DNA of 64,000 bases from Janthinobacterium violaceinigrum (GCF_009208555.1 NZ_WFLI01000004.1:124001-188000); one strand, 5' to 3'. Positions 1 through 10,700 are shown, numbered from the stretch's first letter. The notes: a model not told the origin generated them from the sequence alone. Program-made: numbers and translations.

Positions 1-3000
1 CGCCACTCGCGCCCGCCCGCCGCCATGGTGTTATAGGCCTGCAATTCCAGCCGGCCGATCTTCTTGTTGAACAGTTCAAATTGCTCGGCCACGATATCGA
101 GCGAGGGGATGGATTGTGCGCCACTCTTGCCTTCTAGCAAATTCTTCACATCGTTGGCGGCCGATTCCGGAATGATCAGCGACGACAGGCGCGCCGTCAT
201 CTTGCCCAGGCCGGATGGCGTTTCCAGCCACGTCACATAGCCCGACACTTGTTTTGCGTCGATATTGGCTTGCCACACATCCTTTTGATGCGTGGCGCCC
301 ACGACCACGTTTTCCAGCTTGCGCTCGCCCAGCATCAGTTCGCTGGCACGGGCCGCCATCATGTCCGGCACCACGTATTGCGCGATATCGGGCGCGTCGT
401 CGGCACTGCCGCCCGCGTCGGCCGGCGCCGCGGCGCTGCCGGCGATTTCGCTGCCGGCGGCAATCCAGCTGTCCACGTCCAGGGTTTTCATGTTCACGTT
501 GAGCATCATGCCGCTGTCCGGTTCCGGCGCCGGCACGTTCACGCCGATGCCGCCGCGCACCAGGCGCCAGGCGTCCTTGCCCTGCTTCTGGCGCTGGTAG
601 CGCGCAGCGATGCCGGACCCCAGCGCGATGCGGATATCGTCCGTGCGCAGGCCGGCCCCGTTCGCCGCATTGCCCGTCAAGGTAAATTTCACGGGCAGGC
701 TGTCGCCGGCCGGTTTTTTCAGGGGCGCGGGGAAATCCAGGCCCAGGCCCGTCAGCGGCGATTCCACATTGACGATCACCTGGTGGTCGCGCGCCGTGAT
801 CAGACCGTTGTAGCGCGCGCCGCCGCTCAAATGTTTTGCCAGGCGCTGCAGCACGGGCGCCGGATAGGTCTTGCGCAAGCCATCGATGGTCATGTTGCCG
901 GCGATTTTGACCTGGATGGAACTGTCCGGCTGCGTGCCGCCCGAGATGGCCAGCGGCCCGCCAAGCAGGTTGCCGTTCAAGCCATTCAGGTTGACGCCTT
1001 TTTCGTTGAATTCGATCTTGCCCTGCGTGCCCAGCACGGGCGGCATGTCGTGGAACAGCACCACGTCATTGCCCGCCAGCTGCAAACTGCCCTGCACGGT
1101 CGATTCCAGCATGCGCTCGATCGGCAAGTGCAATTTGAGGGCCAGCTTGGCGTTGCCCGTCGCCGTCGTTTCATCCGTGAAATGCTCGATCCAGCCCAGC
1201 ACGGGACTGGCCGTCACGTACTTGAGGAATTCCTGCATGGGGCCGGCCGCGTTGCCGTCGATGTCGAGCAAGGTGTCGAACACGGTCAGGTCGGGGATCA
1301 CGGCTTTGACGTTCGTCAATGCCACGCCGCCCGTGGTGGCCGTGTCGCCGCGAATTTCCATGCGCGCGCGCTCGAAAATGAAACTGCCCTTGATCTTTTC
1401 CGCCTGCGGCCACAGCGGTGCCTTGCCCGCCAGCGGGCCGCTTTCCGCAAATTCGCCGGGTGCATAATTCAAGGTGCCATTCTCGATCTTGCCCGCCACG
1501 CGGAAATCGCCGCGGTTGCGCTGGGCCGGGGTGTCGGCCTTGAACGGGAAATGTTCGAGCTCGCCGCGCAGGCGCAGGCTGACGTCGTGCGCCATGCCGC
1601 CTTCCAGCGCGCCCGTCAGCCAGTGGCGCAGATGCTCGGGCGTTTGCAGGGGCAGATAGCGGCCGATGGTATTGATCTGGAAATTGTCTATCGTGCCCGT
1701 CAAGTCGACCTGGCCCAGGTTCTTGCCATCGAGCGGCAGGCGGTGCGTGCCTTGCAAGGCGACGCGCAAACCCTGCTGATCGAAGTCGAGCTTGTCCAGT
1801 TCGACTTGCAGCATGTTTTCCGCTTCGAAGGTCCAGCGCGCCTGCATGGCGAATTGTTCGAACGGCAAGGCCGGCTCGCTCAGATACGAGGGGAACTGCA
1901 GCACCAGGTCTTGCGCGTCGATATTGATGCTGCCGCCCTTGTCATTGGCGTCGATGCTGCCCGTCAGGTGGTCGAAGCCGGGAATGGCCGGTGCGGCCGC
2001 CTGTCCGGCACTGGCCGCCGTCTTTGCCACGGCCAGGCGCGCGGGTTGCGCATTCAGGCCCAGATCGATGAGCTTGCCGCGCAAACGGTAGCTGGCGGGC
2101 GCGGTCATCTCGCCTTCCCATTGCGCTGAGAAATCCTGCAAGCGCCCGCGCGGCGCCAGGGCGTCGAGACGCTGACGCTGCTGCTCGCCCAGCGGCAGCT
2201 TGTCGGCCAGCGCGGCCAGGGTTTGCAAATCGAGGGACTTGGCCGCGATTTCCGTGCGCGACGGTTTGCGTTTAGTGGCAGCAACAAAGCGTTCGGACAA
2301 GGTCGTGGGCGGCAGGCTGAGGCCATCGCGTGTTTCCACCGCGAAATTCGTCAACTCCACCTGGTGTCCATACGCGCCAAAGGTTGGCTTGCCGTCCGGC
2401 ACCTGCGCCGACAGCTCTTCCTTGGCAGAAACGCGCCCGCTGACGGACAGCAGGTCGAGCGGGGCGATATGCTGGCCCAGTTGGGCCTGCACATCCGTCA
2501 AGCCCACATCGGCCGTGAAGCCGGCCAGGCGCGCATGATCCAGGTTCAGCCAGGCGCGCAAGGCGCCCTTGCCCTGGCTCAGCTCGAACGGATAATCGAG
2601 GTAACGGCGCCAGGCGGCCAGGTCGGCGTTCTTCAGGTCCGCGTACAGCTCGCCCTTCCACATCGACACATCGGAGATGCGCTTGCTGAAAGGCGGATGC
2701 GTGAAGTGAGCGCGCACATCGATGGGCGCGGCCAGGCTGGCGGGCGGCGTGGCCTGCAAACCCAGCCGGTGGCTGCGCCAGTGGTTGCGCAGCAGCAAGT
2801 TGACCTGGCTTAAGGCCAGCTCGGGCGTGCCGCGCGCTTCGTCCGTCCAGCGCACCTTGCCGTCGCGGATGATGATCTCATGCTGCGACAGCAGCCAGTC
2901 GGCGCCCTTGCCGTCGCTGCCCTGACTGCTGTCGGCCAGCACGCCGGCAACATACAGCTTGCCATTCTTGCTGCGCCGCACGTCCAGGTCGGGCCGCGTG

Positions 3001-3425
3001 ATTTCCAGGGTCTCGAAGCGCACGGAACCGAACACGCTCCACCACGACAAGGTAGCCGATACGCTCGGCAGGCTCAGCGCCTGGCGCCCCGCCTGGTCGC
3101 GCAGGGTCACGTCGCCCAGGAAGAGATTGGGACGTACGCCATGCCAGGAAGCATAGATACGCGCGATACTGACAGGATTGCCCAGCGCGCGGCTGGCCGC
3201 CCGCTCGATATCGCCTTTGTAGTAATCGATATTGGGCAGGATGGCGTAGCGCAGGAATAAAAACAGCACGGCGAAGGCGAAATACGCGAGCAGCACCAGT
3301 TTGATGGCAAAACCCAGCACATGGTGGGTGGCCAGGTTGGCCATGCGATAGGCGGCACGCAGCCGCTGCCAGCGCAGGGCCAGTGGCACATGTTCTGTCA
3401 CGCTTGCTTCTGGCGGTTTTTGCAT
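1..3425 (-). CDS. yhdP: YhdP-family AsmA-like envelope protein (partial, C-terminus outside window)
   Basis: Leftward open frame of over 1,100 codons running off the left edge, so the C-terminus is missing. The start ATG at 3423-3425 gives MQKPPEASVTEHVPL, followed by an N-terminal membrane segment (about residues 34-55, LVLLAYFAFAVLFLFLRYAI) and then a very long periplasmic region rich in beta-strand-like repeats. The phrase NIDYYKGDIERAASRALG just after the membrane segment is typical of YhdP (TIGR02099). YhdP proteins are inner-membrane-anchored AsmA-like bridges linked to phospholipid transport to the outer membrane. The gene is divergent from glnE, with a 236-bp shared upstream region, an arrangement I recall as common in betaproteobacteria. 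The family call is firm; the exact role in this organism is inferred. Confidence 0.88.
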   Translation of the reverse strand, partial: MQKPPEASVTEHVPLALRWQRLRAAYRMANLATHHVLGFAIKLVLLAYFAFAVLFLFLRYAILPNIDYYKGDIERAASRALGNPVSIARIYASWHGVRPNLFLGDVTLRDQAGRQALSLPSVSATLSWWSVFGSVRFETLEITRPDLDVRRSKNGKLYVAGVLADSSQGSDGKGADWLLSQHEIIIRDGKVRWTDEARGTPELALSQVNLLLRNHWRSHRLGLQATPPASLAAPIDVRAHFTHPPFSKRISDVSMWKGELYADLKNADLAAWRRYLDYPFELSQGKGALRAWLNLDHARLAGFTADVGLTDVQAQLGQHIAPLDLLSVSGRVSAKEELSAQVPDGKPTFGAYGHQVELTNFAVETRDGLSLPPTTLSERFVAATKRKPSRTEIAAKSLDLQTLAALADKLPLGEQQRQRLDALAPRGRLQDFSAQWEGEMTAPASYRLRGKLIDLGLNAQPARLAVAKTAASAGQAAAPAIPGFDHLTGSIDANDKGGSINIDAQDLVLQFPSYLSEPALPFEQFAMQARWTFEAENMLQVELDKLDFDQQGLRVALQGTHRLPLDGKNLGQVDLTGTIDNFQINTIGRYLPLQTPEHLRHWLTGALEGGMAHDVSLRLRGELEHFPFKADTPAQRNRGDFRVAGKIENGTLNYAPGEFAESGPLAGKAPLWPQAEKIKGSFIFERARMEIRGDTATTGGVALTNVKAVIPDLTVFDTLLDIDGNAAGPMQEFLKYVTASPVLGWIEHFTDETTATGNAKLALKLHLPIERMLESTVQGSLQLAGNDVVLFHDMPPVLGTQGKIEFNEKGVNLNGLNGNLLGGPLAISGGTQPDSSIQVKIAGNMTIDGLRKTYPAPVLQRLAKHLSGGARYNGLITARDHQVIVNVESPLTGLGLDFPAPLKKPAGDSLPVKFTLTGNAANGAGLRTDDIRIALGSGIAARYQRQKQGKDAWRLVRGGIGVNVPAPEPDSGMMLNVNMKTLDVDSWIAAGSEIAGSAAAPADAGGSADDAPDIAQYVVPDMMAARASELMLGERKLENVVVGATHQKDVWQANIDAKQVSGYVTWLETPSGLGKMTARLSSLIIPESAANDVKNLLEGKSGAQSIPSLDIVAEQFELFNKKIGRLELQAYNTMAAGGREW

Positions 3426-3661
3426 CAATAAGCTAATAAACTGGCCCGGCGTCAAATAATGGCAAAAATCGTCTGCATTCGTGGTGCGCGCCTGCATCCT
3501 TGCGCTTGCGTCAGAGCAAAGCCTCCCTTACCATCGTCCGGAAGAGCACGCACTGCCGGCGGCATTCGCGCCAGCGGCACAATTTTACCGCATCCCCCGC
3601 CGTTCGCAGCCAAGTTAAACAAGAACATGCACGCAGCATCCACGAGACCCTTACCGATACC

Positions 3662-6415
3662 ATGAGCACACAGCCTTTGATCTCCGCCTCCCGTTTCTAC
3701 CAGCGCTGGCTCAATGCCGCCCCCGAGCGCGCCGCGCAGGTGGCGCAACTGGTGCGCGCGCCGCTGGACGGGCTCGATTTTGCCGCCGCACTGCTTGAGC
3801 AGGCGAACGCCGCCACGCCGCCGCTGCCGGCCGAGCGGGCCATGCGCCGCCTGCGCAACCTGCTCGTCTGCGGCCTGATCGCCCGCGATCTGGAAGGCCA
3901 GGCGGACTTGAACGAAGTCGTCACGGCCATGACGGGCTTTGCCGATTTTGCCATCCGCACGCATGTGGACGCCATCATGGCCGAGATGGTGGCCCTGCAC
4001 GGCATGCCCATCGGCGAGGAATCGGGCGAGGAACAGGCCTTGATGGTGTTGGCGATGGGCAAACAGGGCGGCGGCGAGCTGAACGTCTCGTCCGATATCG
4101 ACCTGATCTTTGTCTACCCGGAAGATGGCGACACGCAAGCGACCTTGCCGGGCCAGCGCAGCCTGTCCAACCACGAATTTTTCATTCGCATGGGCAAGAA
4201 ACTGATCGCCGCCCTGGCCGAGATCACGCAGGACGGCTTTACGTTCCGCGTGGACATGGCCTTGCGTCCGAACGGCAATTCCGGCCCGCTGGCCGCCAGC
4301 CTGGGCATGGTAGAGCAATACCTGATCGTGCAAGGCCGCGAATGGGAACGCTATGCCTGGGTCAAGGCGCGCGCCGTGACGGGCAAGCCCGAGGATATCG
4401 CTGCGCTCGACGCCATCGTGCGCCCCTTCGTCTTCCGCCGCTACCTCGATTTCGGCGTCATCGACGCCATCCGCACCATGCACGGCCAGATCCGCGCCGA
4501 GGTCAACCGCCAGGAGCGTTTGCACCCGGACCGCAGCAACAACGTCAAGCTGGGCCGTGGCGGCATCCGCGAAATCGAATTCCTCGCGCAAGTGTTTCAA
4601 TTGATACGGGGCGGGCGCGACGCCGAACTGCGCGAGCGTTCCACGCGCGCCACCCTGCGCACGGTAGCAGACAAGGGGCTATTGGAACCGGCCATCGTGG
4701 AACAGTTGCTGGGTTCCTACACTTTCCTGCGCAACCTCGAACACCGGCTGCAATACCTGGACGATGCGCAAACCCACACCCTGCCCGCCAACGAGGTCGA
4801 CCGCCTGACCGTGGCGCAGATGATGGGCCTGCCCGACGCGCCTACCCTGCTGGCCCAGCTGGAAGCGCACCGCGTGTTTGTCGCCGGCCAGTTCGACGAG
4901 ATGTTCAGCGACAAGAGCAGCGGCGCGCCGCCCGCCGACACGGGCATCGACCCGCAGACGTCGAACGACTGCGCCGCGTCCGATCAGCAGGAAGCCATCG
5001 AAGCCCGGTTTGCCGCGCTGGGCTTCCATGAGCCTGCCGCCTGCGCACGGCGTTTGCTGGCCACGTGGCAGGCGCCGCGCTTGCAATCGTTGCCCGAGGC
5101 GAGCCGCACGCGTTTAGTGGCCCTCGTCAATTCCGCCCTGCCCCTGATTACCGATTGCTCCGTGTCCAACGGCAACGCCAGCCAGCTGGCCACCCTGGGC
5201 CGGCTGCTCGATTTCCTGGAAGCCATCGCGCGCCGCTCGGCCTATCTGTCGCTGCTGACGGAATATCCGCACACGCTCGAGCGCGTCGTGCGCATGGTGT
5301 GCGCCAGCGGCTGGGCCGCCACCTTCCTCACGCAGCACCCGATCCTGCTCGACGAACTGCTCGATGAGCGCATCCGCAACACGGTGCCGGACCCGGCCGC
5401 GCTGGCGCTGGACCTGCAGCGCCAGCTCGACGACGCGCCCGGCGACACGGAGCGGCAGATGGATATCCTGCGAGAAACACACCATGCACAGCTGTTCCAG
5501 TGCCTGGCGCAAGACCTGGCGGGCGACCTGAGCGTGGAAAAACTGGCCGACTACCTGTCCCAGCTGGCCGACATCATCGTCGCCGCCACCGTGCAAGCCG
5601 TCTGGCAAACCTTACCCGCGCGCCACCGCGACGTACCGAAATTTGCCGTCATCGCGTACGGCAAGCTGGGCGGCAAGGAACTGGGCTATGTGTCCGACCT
5701 GGACGTCATTTTCCTGTTCGACGACGACGACCAAGAAGCGCCCGGCCTGTACGCGAAGCTGGCGCAGCGTTTCATCACCTGGATGACCTCGCACACCTCG
5801 GCCGGCATCTTGTTCGACATCGACATCGCCCTGCGCCCCGACGGCGCCTCGGGCATGCTGGTCTCCAGCGTGCAGGCATTCGAACGCTACCAGGGCAGCG
5901 CGGCCTGGGTGTGGGAACATCAGGCGCTCACGCGCGCGCGCTTTTGCGCGGGCGACGCCACCATCGGCAAGCACTTCGAACGCATCCGCGACACGATCCT
6001 GCGCAAGGAACGGCCGGAAAACGGCCCGCTCAAGGGCGAAGTGGTGGCCATGCGCAAGAAAATGCTGGACGCCCACCCGCCCCGCCCCGGCAGCTTCGAC
6101 CTGAAACAGGACCCGGGCGGCATGATCGACATCGAGTTCATGGTGCAATACCTGGTACTGCAACACGCGGCGCGGTATCCGCAACTGACGGCCAACTCGG
6201 GCAATATCGCCCTGCTGCGCCTGTGCGGCGAGCTGGGGCTGATCGACGCCCAGCTGGCCGCCCTGGTGGCCGACGCCTACCGCGCGCTGCGCAAGCTGCA
6301 GCACCAGCTGCGCCTGCAAGGACAGGACCTGGCACGGGTGGAACCGGAAAGAGTGCGCGTGCATGCAGACAATGTGATGCGCCTGTGGCAAGCCATCTTC
6401 GGCGCCGCAGCCTGA
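3662..6415 (+). CDS. glnE: Bifunctional glutamine synthetase adenylyltransferase/adenylyl-removing enzyme
   Basis: 917 residues. GlnE attaches AMP to, and removes it from, a tyrosine of glutamine synthetase, tuning its activity to nitrogen status under PII control. Two nucleotidyltransferase cores are visible: GGGELNVSSDIDLIF in the N-terminal half (deadenylylase) and GGKELGYVSDLDVIFLFD in the C-terminal half (adenylylase), each with the paired Asp of the fold. RLGRGGIREIEF-like (KLGRGGIREIEFLAQ) and DPGGMIDIEFMVQYL motifs follow the respective cores. The frame stays open 54 codons upstream, but I chose the ATG at 3662 (MSTQPLISASRF) because similarity-like sequence begins there; no strong ribosome binding site is seen. 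Its target GlnA is encoded at 30211-31626 and carries the expected tyrosine site. Confidence 0.96.
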   Translation: MSTQPLISASRFYQRWLNAAPERAAQVAQLVRAPLDGLDFAAALLEQANAATPPLPAERAMRRLRNLLVCGLIARDLEGQADLNEVVTAMTGFADFAIRTHVDAIMAEMVALHGMPIGEESGEEQALMVLAMGKQGGGELNVSSDIDLIFVYPEDGDTQATLPGQRSLSNHEFFIRMGKKLIAALAEITQDGFTFRVDMALRPNGNSGPLAASLGMVEQYLIVQGREWERYAWVKARAVTGKPEDIAALDAIVRPFVFRRYLDFGVIDAIRTMHGQIRAEVNRQERLHPDRSNNVKLGRGGIREIEFLAQVFQLIRGGRDAELRERSTRATLRTVADKGLLEPAIVEQLLGSYTFLRNLEHRLQYLDDAQTHTLPANEVDRLTVAQMMGLPDAPTLLAQLEAHRVFVAGQFDEMFSDKSSGAPPADTGIDPQTSNDCAASDQQEAIEARFAALGFHEPAACARRLLATWQAPRLQSLPEASRTRLVALVNSALPLITDCSVSNGNASQLATLGRLLDFLEAIARRSAYLSLLTEYPHTLERVVRMVCASGWAATFLTQHPILLDELLDERIRNTVPDPAALALDLQRQLDDAPGDTERQMDILRETHHAQLFQCLAQDLAGDLSVEKLADYLSQLADIIVAATVQAVWQTLPARHRDVPKFAVIAYGKLGGKELGYVSDLDVIFLFDDDDQEAPGLYAKLAQRFITWMTSHTSAGILFDIDIALRPDGASGMLVSSVQAFERYQGSAAWVWEHQALTRARFCAGDATIGKHFERIRDTILRKERPENGPLKGEVVAMRKKMLDAHPPRPGSFDLKQDPGGMIDIEFMVQYLVLQHAARYPQLTANSGNIALLRLCGELGLIDAQLAALVADAYRALRKLQHQLRLQGQDLARVEPERVRVHADNVMRLWQAIFGAAA

Positions 6416-6428
6416 GGCCGGACCGCAC

Positions 6429-7208
6429 ATGCCGCTCCATTACCTGTCCCGCCTGAGCGGCGCGGCGCGCGATACGCAAGCCAACCTGCAGCTGGGCTGC
6501 GTGCTGGCGCTGGTGGCCGGCGCCGTGAATGCGGGCGGCTTTCTCGCCATCGGCGGCTATACCTCGCACATGACGGGCATCGTCTCGGGCATGGCCGATG
6601 ACCTCGCGCTTGGCAATATCACGGTGGCGCTGGCCGCGCTGGGCGCCTGGCTGGCCTTCGTCAGCGGCGCGGCCGTGACGGCCATCATGGTGAACTGGGG
6701 CAAGCGGCGCCGCCTGCACAGCCAGTTTGCCGCCAGCCTGCTGCTGGAAGCGGCCCTGTTATTGCTGTTCGGCCTGACGGGTAATTACCTGGCCGCCATG
6801 CCCGACGTGCTGGGCCCCGTCACCATCTTGCTGTTGTGCTTTGTCATGGGCTTGCAAAATGCCATCATCACCAAGATTTCAGGCGCCGTCATCCGCACCA
6901 CCCACGTGACGGGCCTGTCGACCGATATCGGCATCGAACTGGGCAAGATGGCGTATTACAACCGGCGTGCCTTGCCGGACCGCGTGGTCAAGGTGAACCG
7001 GGGCAAGCTCAGGACGCACAGCCTGCTGATCGCCTGCTTCTTCATCGGCGGCGTCAGCGGCGCACTGGCCTTCAAGCACATCGGCTTTCCTGCCGCGACC
7101 ATCATCCTCGCCGGCGTGCTGACCCTGCTGTCCGGCGTGCCCGTGCTGCGCGACTTGCGCCTGCTGTGGCGCTTCTACCGGCGCCGCCTGCGCGCCTTGC
7201 GCCATTAG
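6429..7208 (+). CDS. DUF1275 (YoaK-like) integral membrane protein
   Basis: 259 residues, starting 13 bp after the glnE stop, so probably cotranscribed with it. Six or so hydrophobic segments are visible. The N-terminal block AGAVNAGGFLAIGGYTSHM and the later FVMGLQNAIITKISGAVIRTTHVTG are characteristic of DUF1275/YoaK. The biochemical role of this family is not established, and nothing nearby points to a substrate. A basic C-terminus (RRRLRALRH) is likely cytoplasmic. Family assignment is solid; function unknown. Confidence 0.85.
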   Translation: MPLHYLSRLSGAARDTQANLQLGCVLALVAGAVNAGGFLAIGGYTSHMTGIVSGMADDLALGNITVALAALGAWLAFVSGAAVTAIMVNWGKRRRLHSQFAASLLLEAALLLLFGLTGNYLAAMPDVLGPVTILLLCFVMGLQNAIITKISGAVIRTTHVTGLSTDIGIELGKMAYYNRRALPDRVVKVNRGKLRTHSLLIACFFIGGVSGALAFKHIGFPAATIILAGVLTLLSGVPVLRDLRLLWRFYRRRLRALRH

Positions 7209-7325
7209 AAATATTTTTCTTTATGGCAATAATTCACTGGTTTTAATGCTAATATTTTTCTGCATCCGGCGGGCTGATCAAGCCTGGCTGGATGGTCTTT
7301 TGATTCGACACCCTACCGTTGTCCA

Positions 7326-7532
7326 ATGATGAAAGCGAAAAAAATGATTTCCATTAAAAAAGCCCTGTTTGTCTTTGCCATCGCCGCCGGCGCCGCCGCT
7401 TCGTTCTCCAGCACGGCCGCCGTGCGCGCATGGATTCCGTCGGAAAACTGCGACTACATCCTCAATATGTGCTACCAGGGTGTCGAGGCATCGTGCGAAC
7501 AGTGGCGCAATCAGTGCGAACCGAAGGAATAA
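7326..7532 (+). CDS. Small secreted four-cysteine peptide, function unknown
   Basis: 68 codons. A basic start (MMKAKKMISIKKA) leads into a hydrophobic stretch and a probable signal peptidase site near SSTAA, leaving a mature peptide of about 37 residues with four cysteines spaced C-x6-C-x7-C-x6-C, which could make two disulfides. Starts at 7326, 7329 and 7344 are all possible and no ribosome binding site decides between them. A perfect bidirectional terminator follows 14 bp after the stop, supporting a real monocistronic gene. I do not recognise the family. The gene lies between a DUF1275 gene and convergent gap, giving no functional clue. Confidence 0.7.
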   Translation: MMKAKKMISIKKALFVFAIAAGAAASFSSTAAVRAWIPSENCDYILNMCYQGVEASCEQWRNQCEPKE

Positions 7533-7546
7533 GCGGGCTACGGACG

Positions 7547-7576
7547 AAAAAAAACGCCCCGGAGGGCGTTTTTTTT
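7547..7576. terminator. Bidirectional intrinsic terminator
   Basis: Perfect 13-bp stem (A8-CGCCC pairing with GGGCG-T8) with a 4-nt loop. It has A-run and T-run on opposite sides, so it can stop both the rightward small peptide gene and leftward gap. Confidence 0.93.
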
Positions 7577-7590
7577 ATGCGGTCAAAGAA

Positions 7591-8601
7591 TTACTTGGCC
7601 GACATCAGTGCAACGGTGGTGTCGAGCATGCGATTCGAGAAACCCCACTCGTTGTCGTACCACGACGACACTTTCACCAGGCGGCCCGACACTTTGGTCA
7701 GGGTCGAATCGAAGTTCGACGACGCCGGATTGTGGTTGAAGTCGATCGATACCAGCGGTTCGGTCTGGTACGTCAGAATGCCTTCCAGAGCGCCTTCCGA
7801 AGCGGCTTTCATCAGCGCGTTGACTTCTTCCACGGTGGTGTCGCGCTTGGCGATGAAGGACAGATCGACCAGCGACACGTTGATGGTCGGCACGCGGATG
7901 GCGAAGCCGTCCAGTTTGCCATTCAGCTCAGGCAAGACCAGGCCAACGGCGGCAGCAGCGCCCGTCTTGGTCGGGATCATGCTCATGGTGGCCGAACGGG
8001 CGCGGCGCAGGTCTTCATGCATCACGTCGGACAGCACCTGGTCGTTGGTGTAGGCGTGCACGGTGGTCATCAGGCCCGTTTCGATGCCGATGGCGTCGTT
8101 GAGCGGCTTGACCAGCGGTGCCAGGCAGTTGGTGGTGCACGATGCGTTCGAGATGACGGTATCCGTGGCTTTCAGCACGGAGTGGTTCACGCCGAACACG
8201 ACGGTAGCATCGACGTCCTTGCCGCCTGGTGCCGAAATGATGACTTTTTTCGCGCCGCCCTTCAAGTGAGCGGAAGCTTTCTCTTTGGTGGTGAAGAAGC
8301 CCGTGCACTCGAGCACGACGTCCACGCCCAGCTCGCCCCATGGGATTTCAGCAGGGTTGCGCTGTGCAAACACGCGGATCGGATCGCCATTGACGATCAT
8401 GTTGTCGCCTTCGACGGTCACCGTGCCCGGGAACTTGCCGTGCGCGGTGTCGTAGCGGGTCAGGTGGGCGTTCGATTTGGCATCGCCCAGGTCGTTGATG
8501 GCAACGATCTGGATATCCTGTTTCTTGCCGCCTTCGTAGAAAGCGCGCAACACATTACGGCCGATGCGGCCGTAGCCGTTGATTGCAACTTTGATCGTCA
8601 T
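7591..8601 (-). CDS. gap: Glyceraldehyde-3-phosphate dehydrogenase, type I
   Basis: 336 residues, the standard length. It interconverts glyceraldehyde-3-phosphate and 1,3-bisphosphoglycerate with NAD in glycolysis and gluconeogenesis. It has the N-terminal dinucleotide-binding motif [10 protein letters not shown], an Asp after the second strand (INDLGD, favouring NAD), the catalytic motif [12 protein letters not shown] with Cys155, the general-base His in TVHAYTNDQ, and the C-terminal [13 protein letters not shown]. The start is well placed ([10 protein letters not shown]). It lies 101 bp downstream of tkt on the same strand, so the two carbon-metabolism genes may be cotranscribed. Confidence 0.98.
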   Translation of the reverse strand: MTIKVAINGYGRIGRNVLRAFYEGGKKQDIQIVAINDLGDAKSNAHLTRYDTAHGKFPGTVTVEGDNMIVNGDPIRVFAQRNPAEIPWGELGVDVVLECTGFFTTKEKASAHLKGGAKKVIISAPGGKDVDATVVFGVNHSVLKATDTVISNASCTTNCLAPLVKPLNDAIGIETGLMTTVHAYTNDQVLSDVMHEDLRRARSATMSMIPTKTGAAAAVGLVLPELNGKLDGFAIRVPTINVSLVDLSFIAKRDTTVEEVNALMKAASEGALEGILTYQTEPLVSIDFNHNPASSNFDSTLTKVSGRLVKVSSWYDNEWGFSNRMLDTTVALMSAK

Positions 8602-8652
8602 ACTCTGCTCCTGATTGAATAGAAAGTACTAAGCACATTAAAAAAATCTGCT

Positions 8653-8686
8653 CGCCGCCGCGCCCATCTGCGGAGCGCTGGCGGCG
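8653..8686 (-). terminator. Possible tkt terminator or attenuating hairpin
   Basis: In the tkt-gap spacer a CGCCGCC/GGCGGCG stem (8653-8659 with 8680-8686) is followed on the minus strand by a T7 tract (plus-strand A-run just before 8648). The gap between stem and tract is several bases, so termination may be partial. Confidence 0.4.
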
Positions 8687-8702
8687 GAAACGAGTAGGTC
8701 GA

Positions 8703-10700
8703 TTAGCCGGCGATGACGGCTTTGACCTTGGCCACGACGTTGTCGACCGTGAAGCCGAAGTGCTTGAACAGCACGCCAGCCGGAGCCGATTCGCCAAACG
8801 TGTCGATACCGACCACGGCGCCTTCCAGGCCCACGTATTTGTACCAGAAGCTGGTCACGCCCGCTTCGATGGCCACGCGCGGCACGCCCTTCGTCAGCAC
8901 GCTGGCCTTGTAGGCGGCGTCCTGGCGGTCGTACACGTCGGTCGACGGCATCGACACCACGCGCACGGCGATGCCTTCCGACGCGAGCGCGCTGGCGGCG
9001 GCCACGGCCAGTTCCACTTCGGAACCGGTGGCGATCAGGATCGCCTTGGCGTCGGCCACGTCATTCAGCACATAGCCGCCGCGGAAGATGTTTTCGATCT
9101 GTTCGGCGCTGCGCTCCTGGTACGGCAGGTTCTGGCGCGAGAAGATCAGGGTCGACGGGCCATCCTTGCGGCGCACGGCGGCGCCCCAGGCAGCAGCCGA
9201 CTCGACGGTGTCGCACGGACGCCAGTTGTCCAGGTTCGGGATCAGACGCATCGACGAGACGTGCTCGACCGATTGGTGCGTCGGGCCGTCCTCGCCCAGG
9301 CCGATCGAATCGTGGGTGAACACGAAGATCGAACGCAGTTTCATCAGGGCAGCCATGCGCAGCGCATTGCGGCTGTAGTCGGAGAACGTCAGGAACGTGG
9401 CGCCGAACGGGATGTAGCCGCCGTGCAGGGTGATGCCGTTCATGATGGCGCTCATGCCGAATTCGCGCACGCCGTAGTTGATGTGGTTGCCAGGCTGGCC
9501 CGAACGCACGGCCACGCACTCTTTCCAGTTGGTCAGGTTCGAACCGGTCAGGTCGGCCGAGCCGCCCAGGAATTCCGGCAAGGACGAGGCCAGCGCCTGG
9601 ATGGCGTTCTGGCTGGCCTTGCGGGTGGCGATGTTTTCTTTCTTCTCGACGCAGGAAGCGATGGCGGCGCTCAATGCCGCTTCGAATGCCTGTGGCAGGT
9701 CGCCCTGCATGCGGCGCGACAGCTCAGCGGCTTGCTGCGGGAATTCGCGGCCGTAGGCGGCAAAACGCTCGTTCCAGTCCGCTTCCAGCAGGGCGCCTTG
9801 TTTCTTGGCATCCCAGGCTGCGTACACGTCGGCCGGCATCTCGAACGGGGCGGCATCCCAGCCGATGTATTCGCGTACGGCAGCAATTTCCTTGTCGCCC
9901 AGTGCGGCGCCGTGGACCTTGTCGCCGCCTTGCAGGTTCGGCGAACCCTTGCCGATGATGGTCTTGCAGCAGATCAGCGTAGGCTTGCTGGCGGTCTTGG
10001 CGGCGGCGATGGCGGCAGCCACGGCGGCAACATCGTGGCCGTCGACGGCGCGGATGACGTTCCAGCCGTACGCTTCGAAGCGGGCCGGGGTGTCGTCCGT
10101 GAACCAGCCTTCGACTTTGCCGTCGATGGAAATGCCATTGTCATCGTACAGGGCGATCAGCTTGTTCAAGCCCAGGGTGCCGGCCAGCGCGCACACTTCG
10201 TGCGAAATACCTTCCATCAGGCAACCATCGCCGACGAAGGCGTAGGTGTAGTGATTGACGATGTCGTAGCCAGGCTTGTTGAATTCAGCAGCCAGCAGTT
10301 GCTCCGACAGGGCCATGCCGACGGCGTTGGCGATGCCCTGGCCCAGCGGGCCGGTGGTCGTTTCCACGCCTGGCGTGATATCGACTTCCGGGTGGCCCGG
10401 GGTTTTCGAATGCATCTGGCGGAAGGCCTTGATGTCATCCATCGACAGGTCGTAGCCCGTCAGGTGCAGCAGCGCGTAGTGCAGCATGGAGCCGTGGCCG
10501 TTCGACAGCAGGAAACGGTCGCGGTTCTGCCATTTTGGATTCGCGGGATTGTGGCGATAATGACCACTCCACAAGGCAACTGCGATCTCGGCCATGCCCA
10601 TCGGCATGCCTGGATGGCCGGAATTGGCCTTTTGTACAGCGTCCATTGCCAGTGCGCGGATCGCATTGGCCATTTTGGTAGTCGGGAGCGTAGTTGTCAT
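8703..10700 (-). CDS. tkt: Transketolase
   Basis: 665 residues. It transfers two-carbon ketol units in the pentose phosphate pathway using thiamine diphosphate. Visible motifs are [15 protein letters not shown] at the N-terminus, the diphosphate-binding [12 protein letters not shown], and the C-terminal half [17 protein letters not shown] contributing to substrate and cofactor binding. The frame extends 35 codons upstream, but the ATG at 10698-10700 ([17 protein letters not shown]) matches the family start and the upstream extension lacks family character. Divergent from rsmE. tkt-gap order is common in betaproteobacteria. Confidence 0.97.
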   Translation of the reverse strand: MTTTLPTTKMANAIRALAMDAVQKANSGHPGMPMGMAEIAVALWSGHYRHNPANPKWQNRDRFLLSNGHGSMLHYALLHLTGYDLSMDDIKAFRQMHSKTPGHPEVDITPGVETTTGPLGQGIANAVGMALSEQLLAAEFNKPGYDIVNHYTYAFVGDGCLMEGISHEVCALAGTLGLNKLIALYDDNGISIDGKVEGWFTDDTPARFEAYGWNVIRAVDGHDVAAVAAAIAAAKTASKPTLICCKTIIGKGSPNLQGGDKVHGAALGDKEIAAVREYIGWDAAPFEMPADVYAAWDAKKQGALLEADWNERFAAYGREFPQQAAELSRRMQGDLPQAFEAALSAAIASCVEKKENIATRKASQNAIQALASSLPEFLGGSADLTGSNLTNWKECVAVRSGQPGNHINYGVREFGMSAIMNGITLHGGYIPFGATFLTFSDYSRNALRMAALMKLRSIFVFTHDSIGLGEDGPTHQSVEHVSSMRLIPNLDNWRPCDTVESAAAWGAAVRRKDGPSTLIFSRQNLPYQERSAEQIENIFRGGYVLNDVADAKAILIATGSEVELAVAAASALASEGIAVRVVSMPSTDVYDRQDAAYKASVLTKGVPRVAIEAGVTSFWYKYVGLEGAVVGIDTFGESAPAGVLFKHFGFTVDNVVAKVKAVIAG

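Noticed and set aside
249..2129. Rightward 626-codon open frame opposite yhdP
   Set aside because: Codon-reversed shadow of yhdP in high-GC DNA; His/Arg/Gln-rich translation with no domain character.
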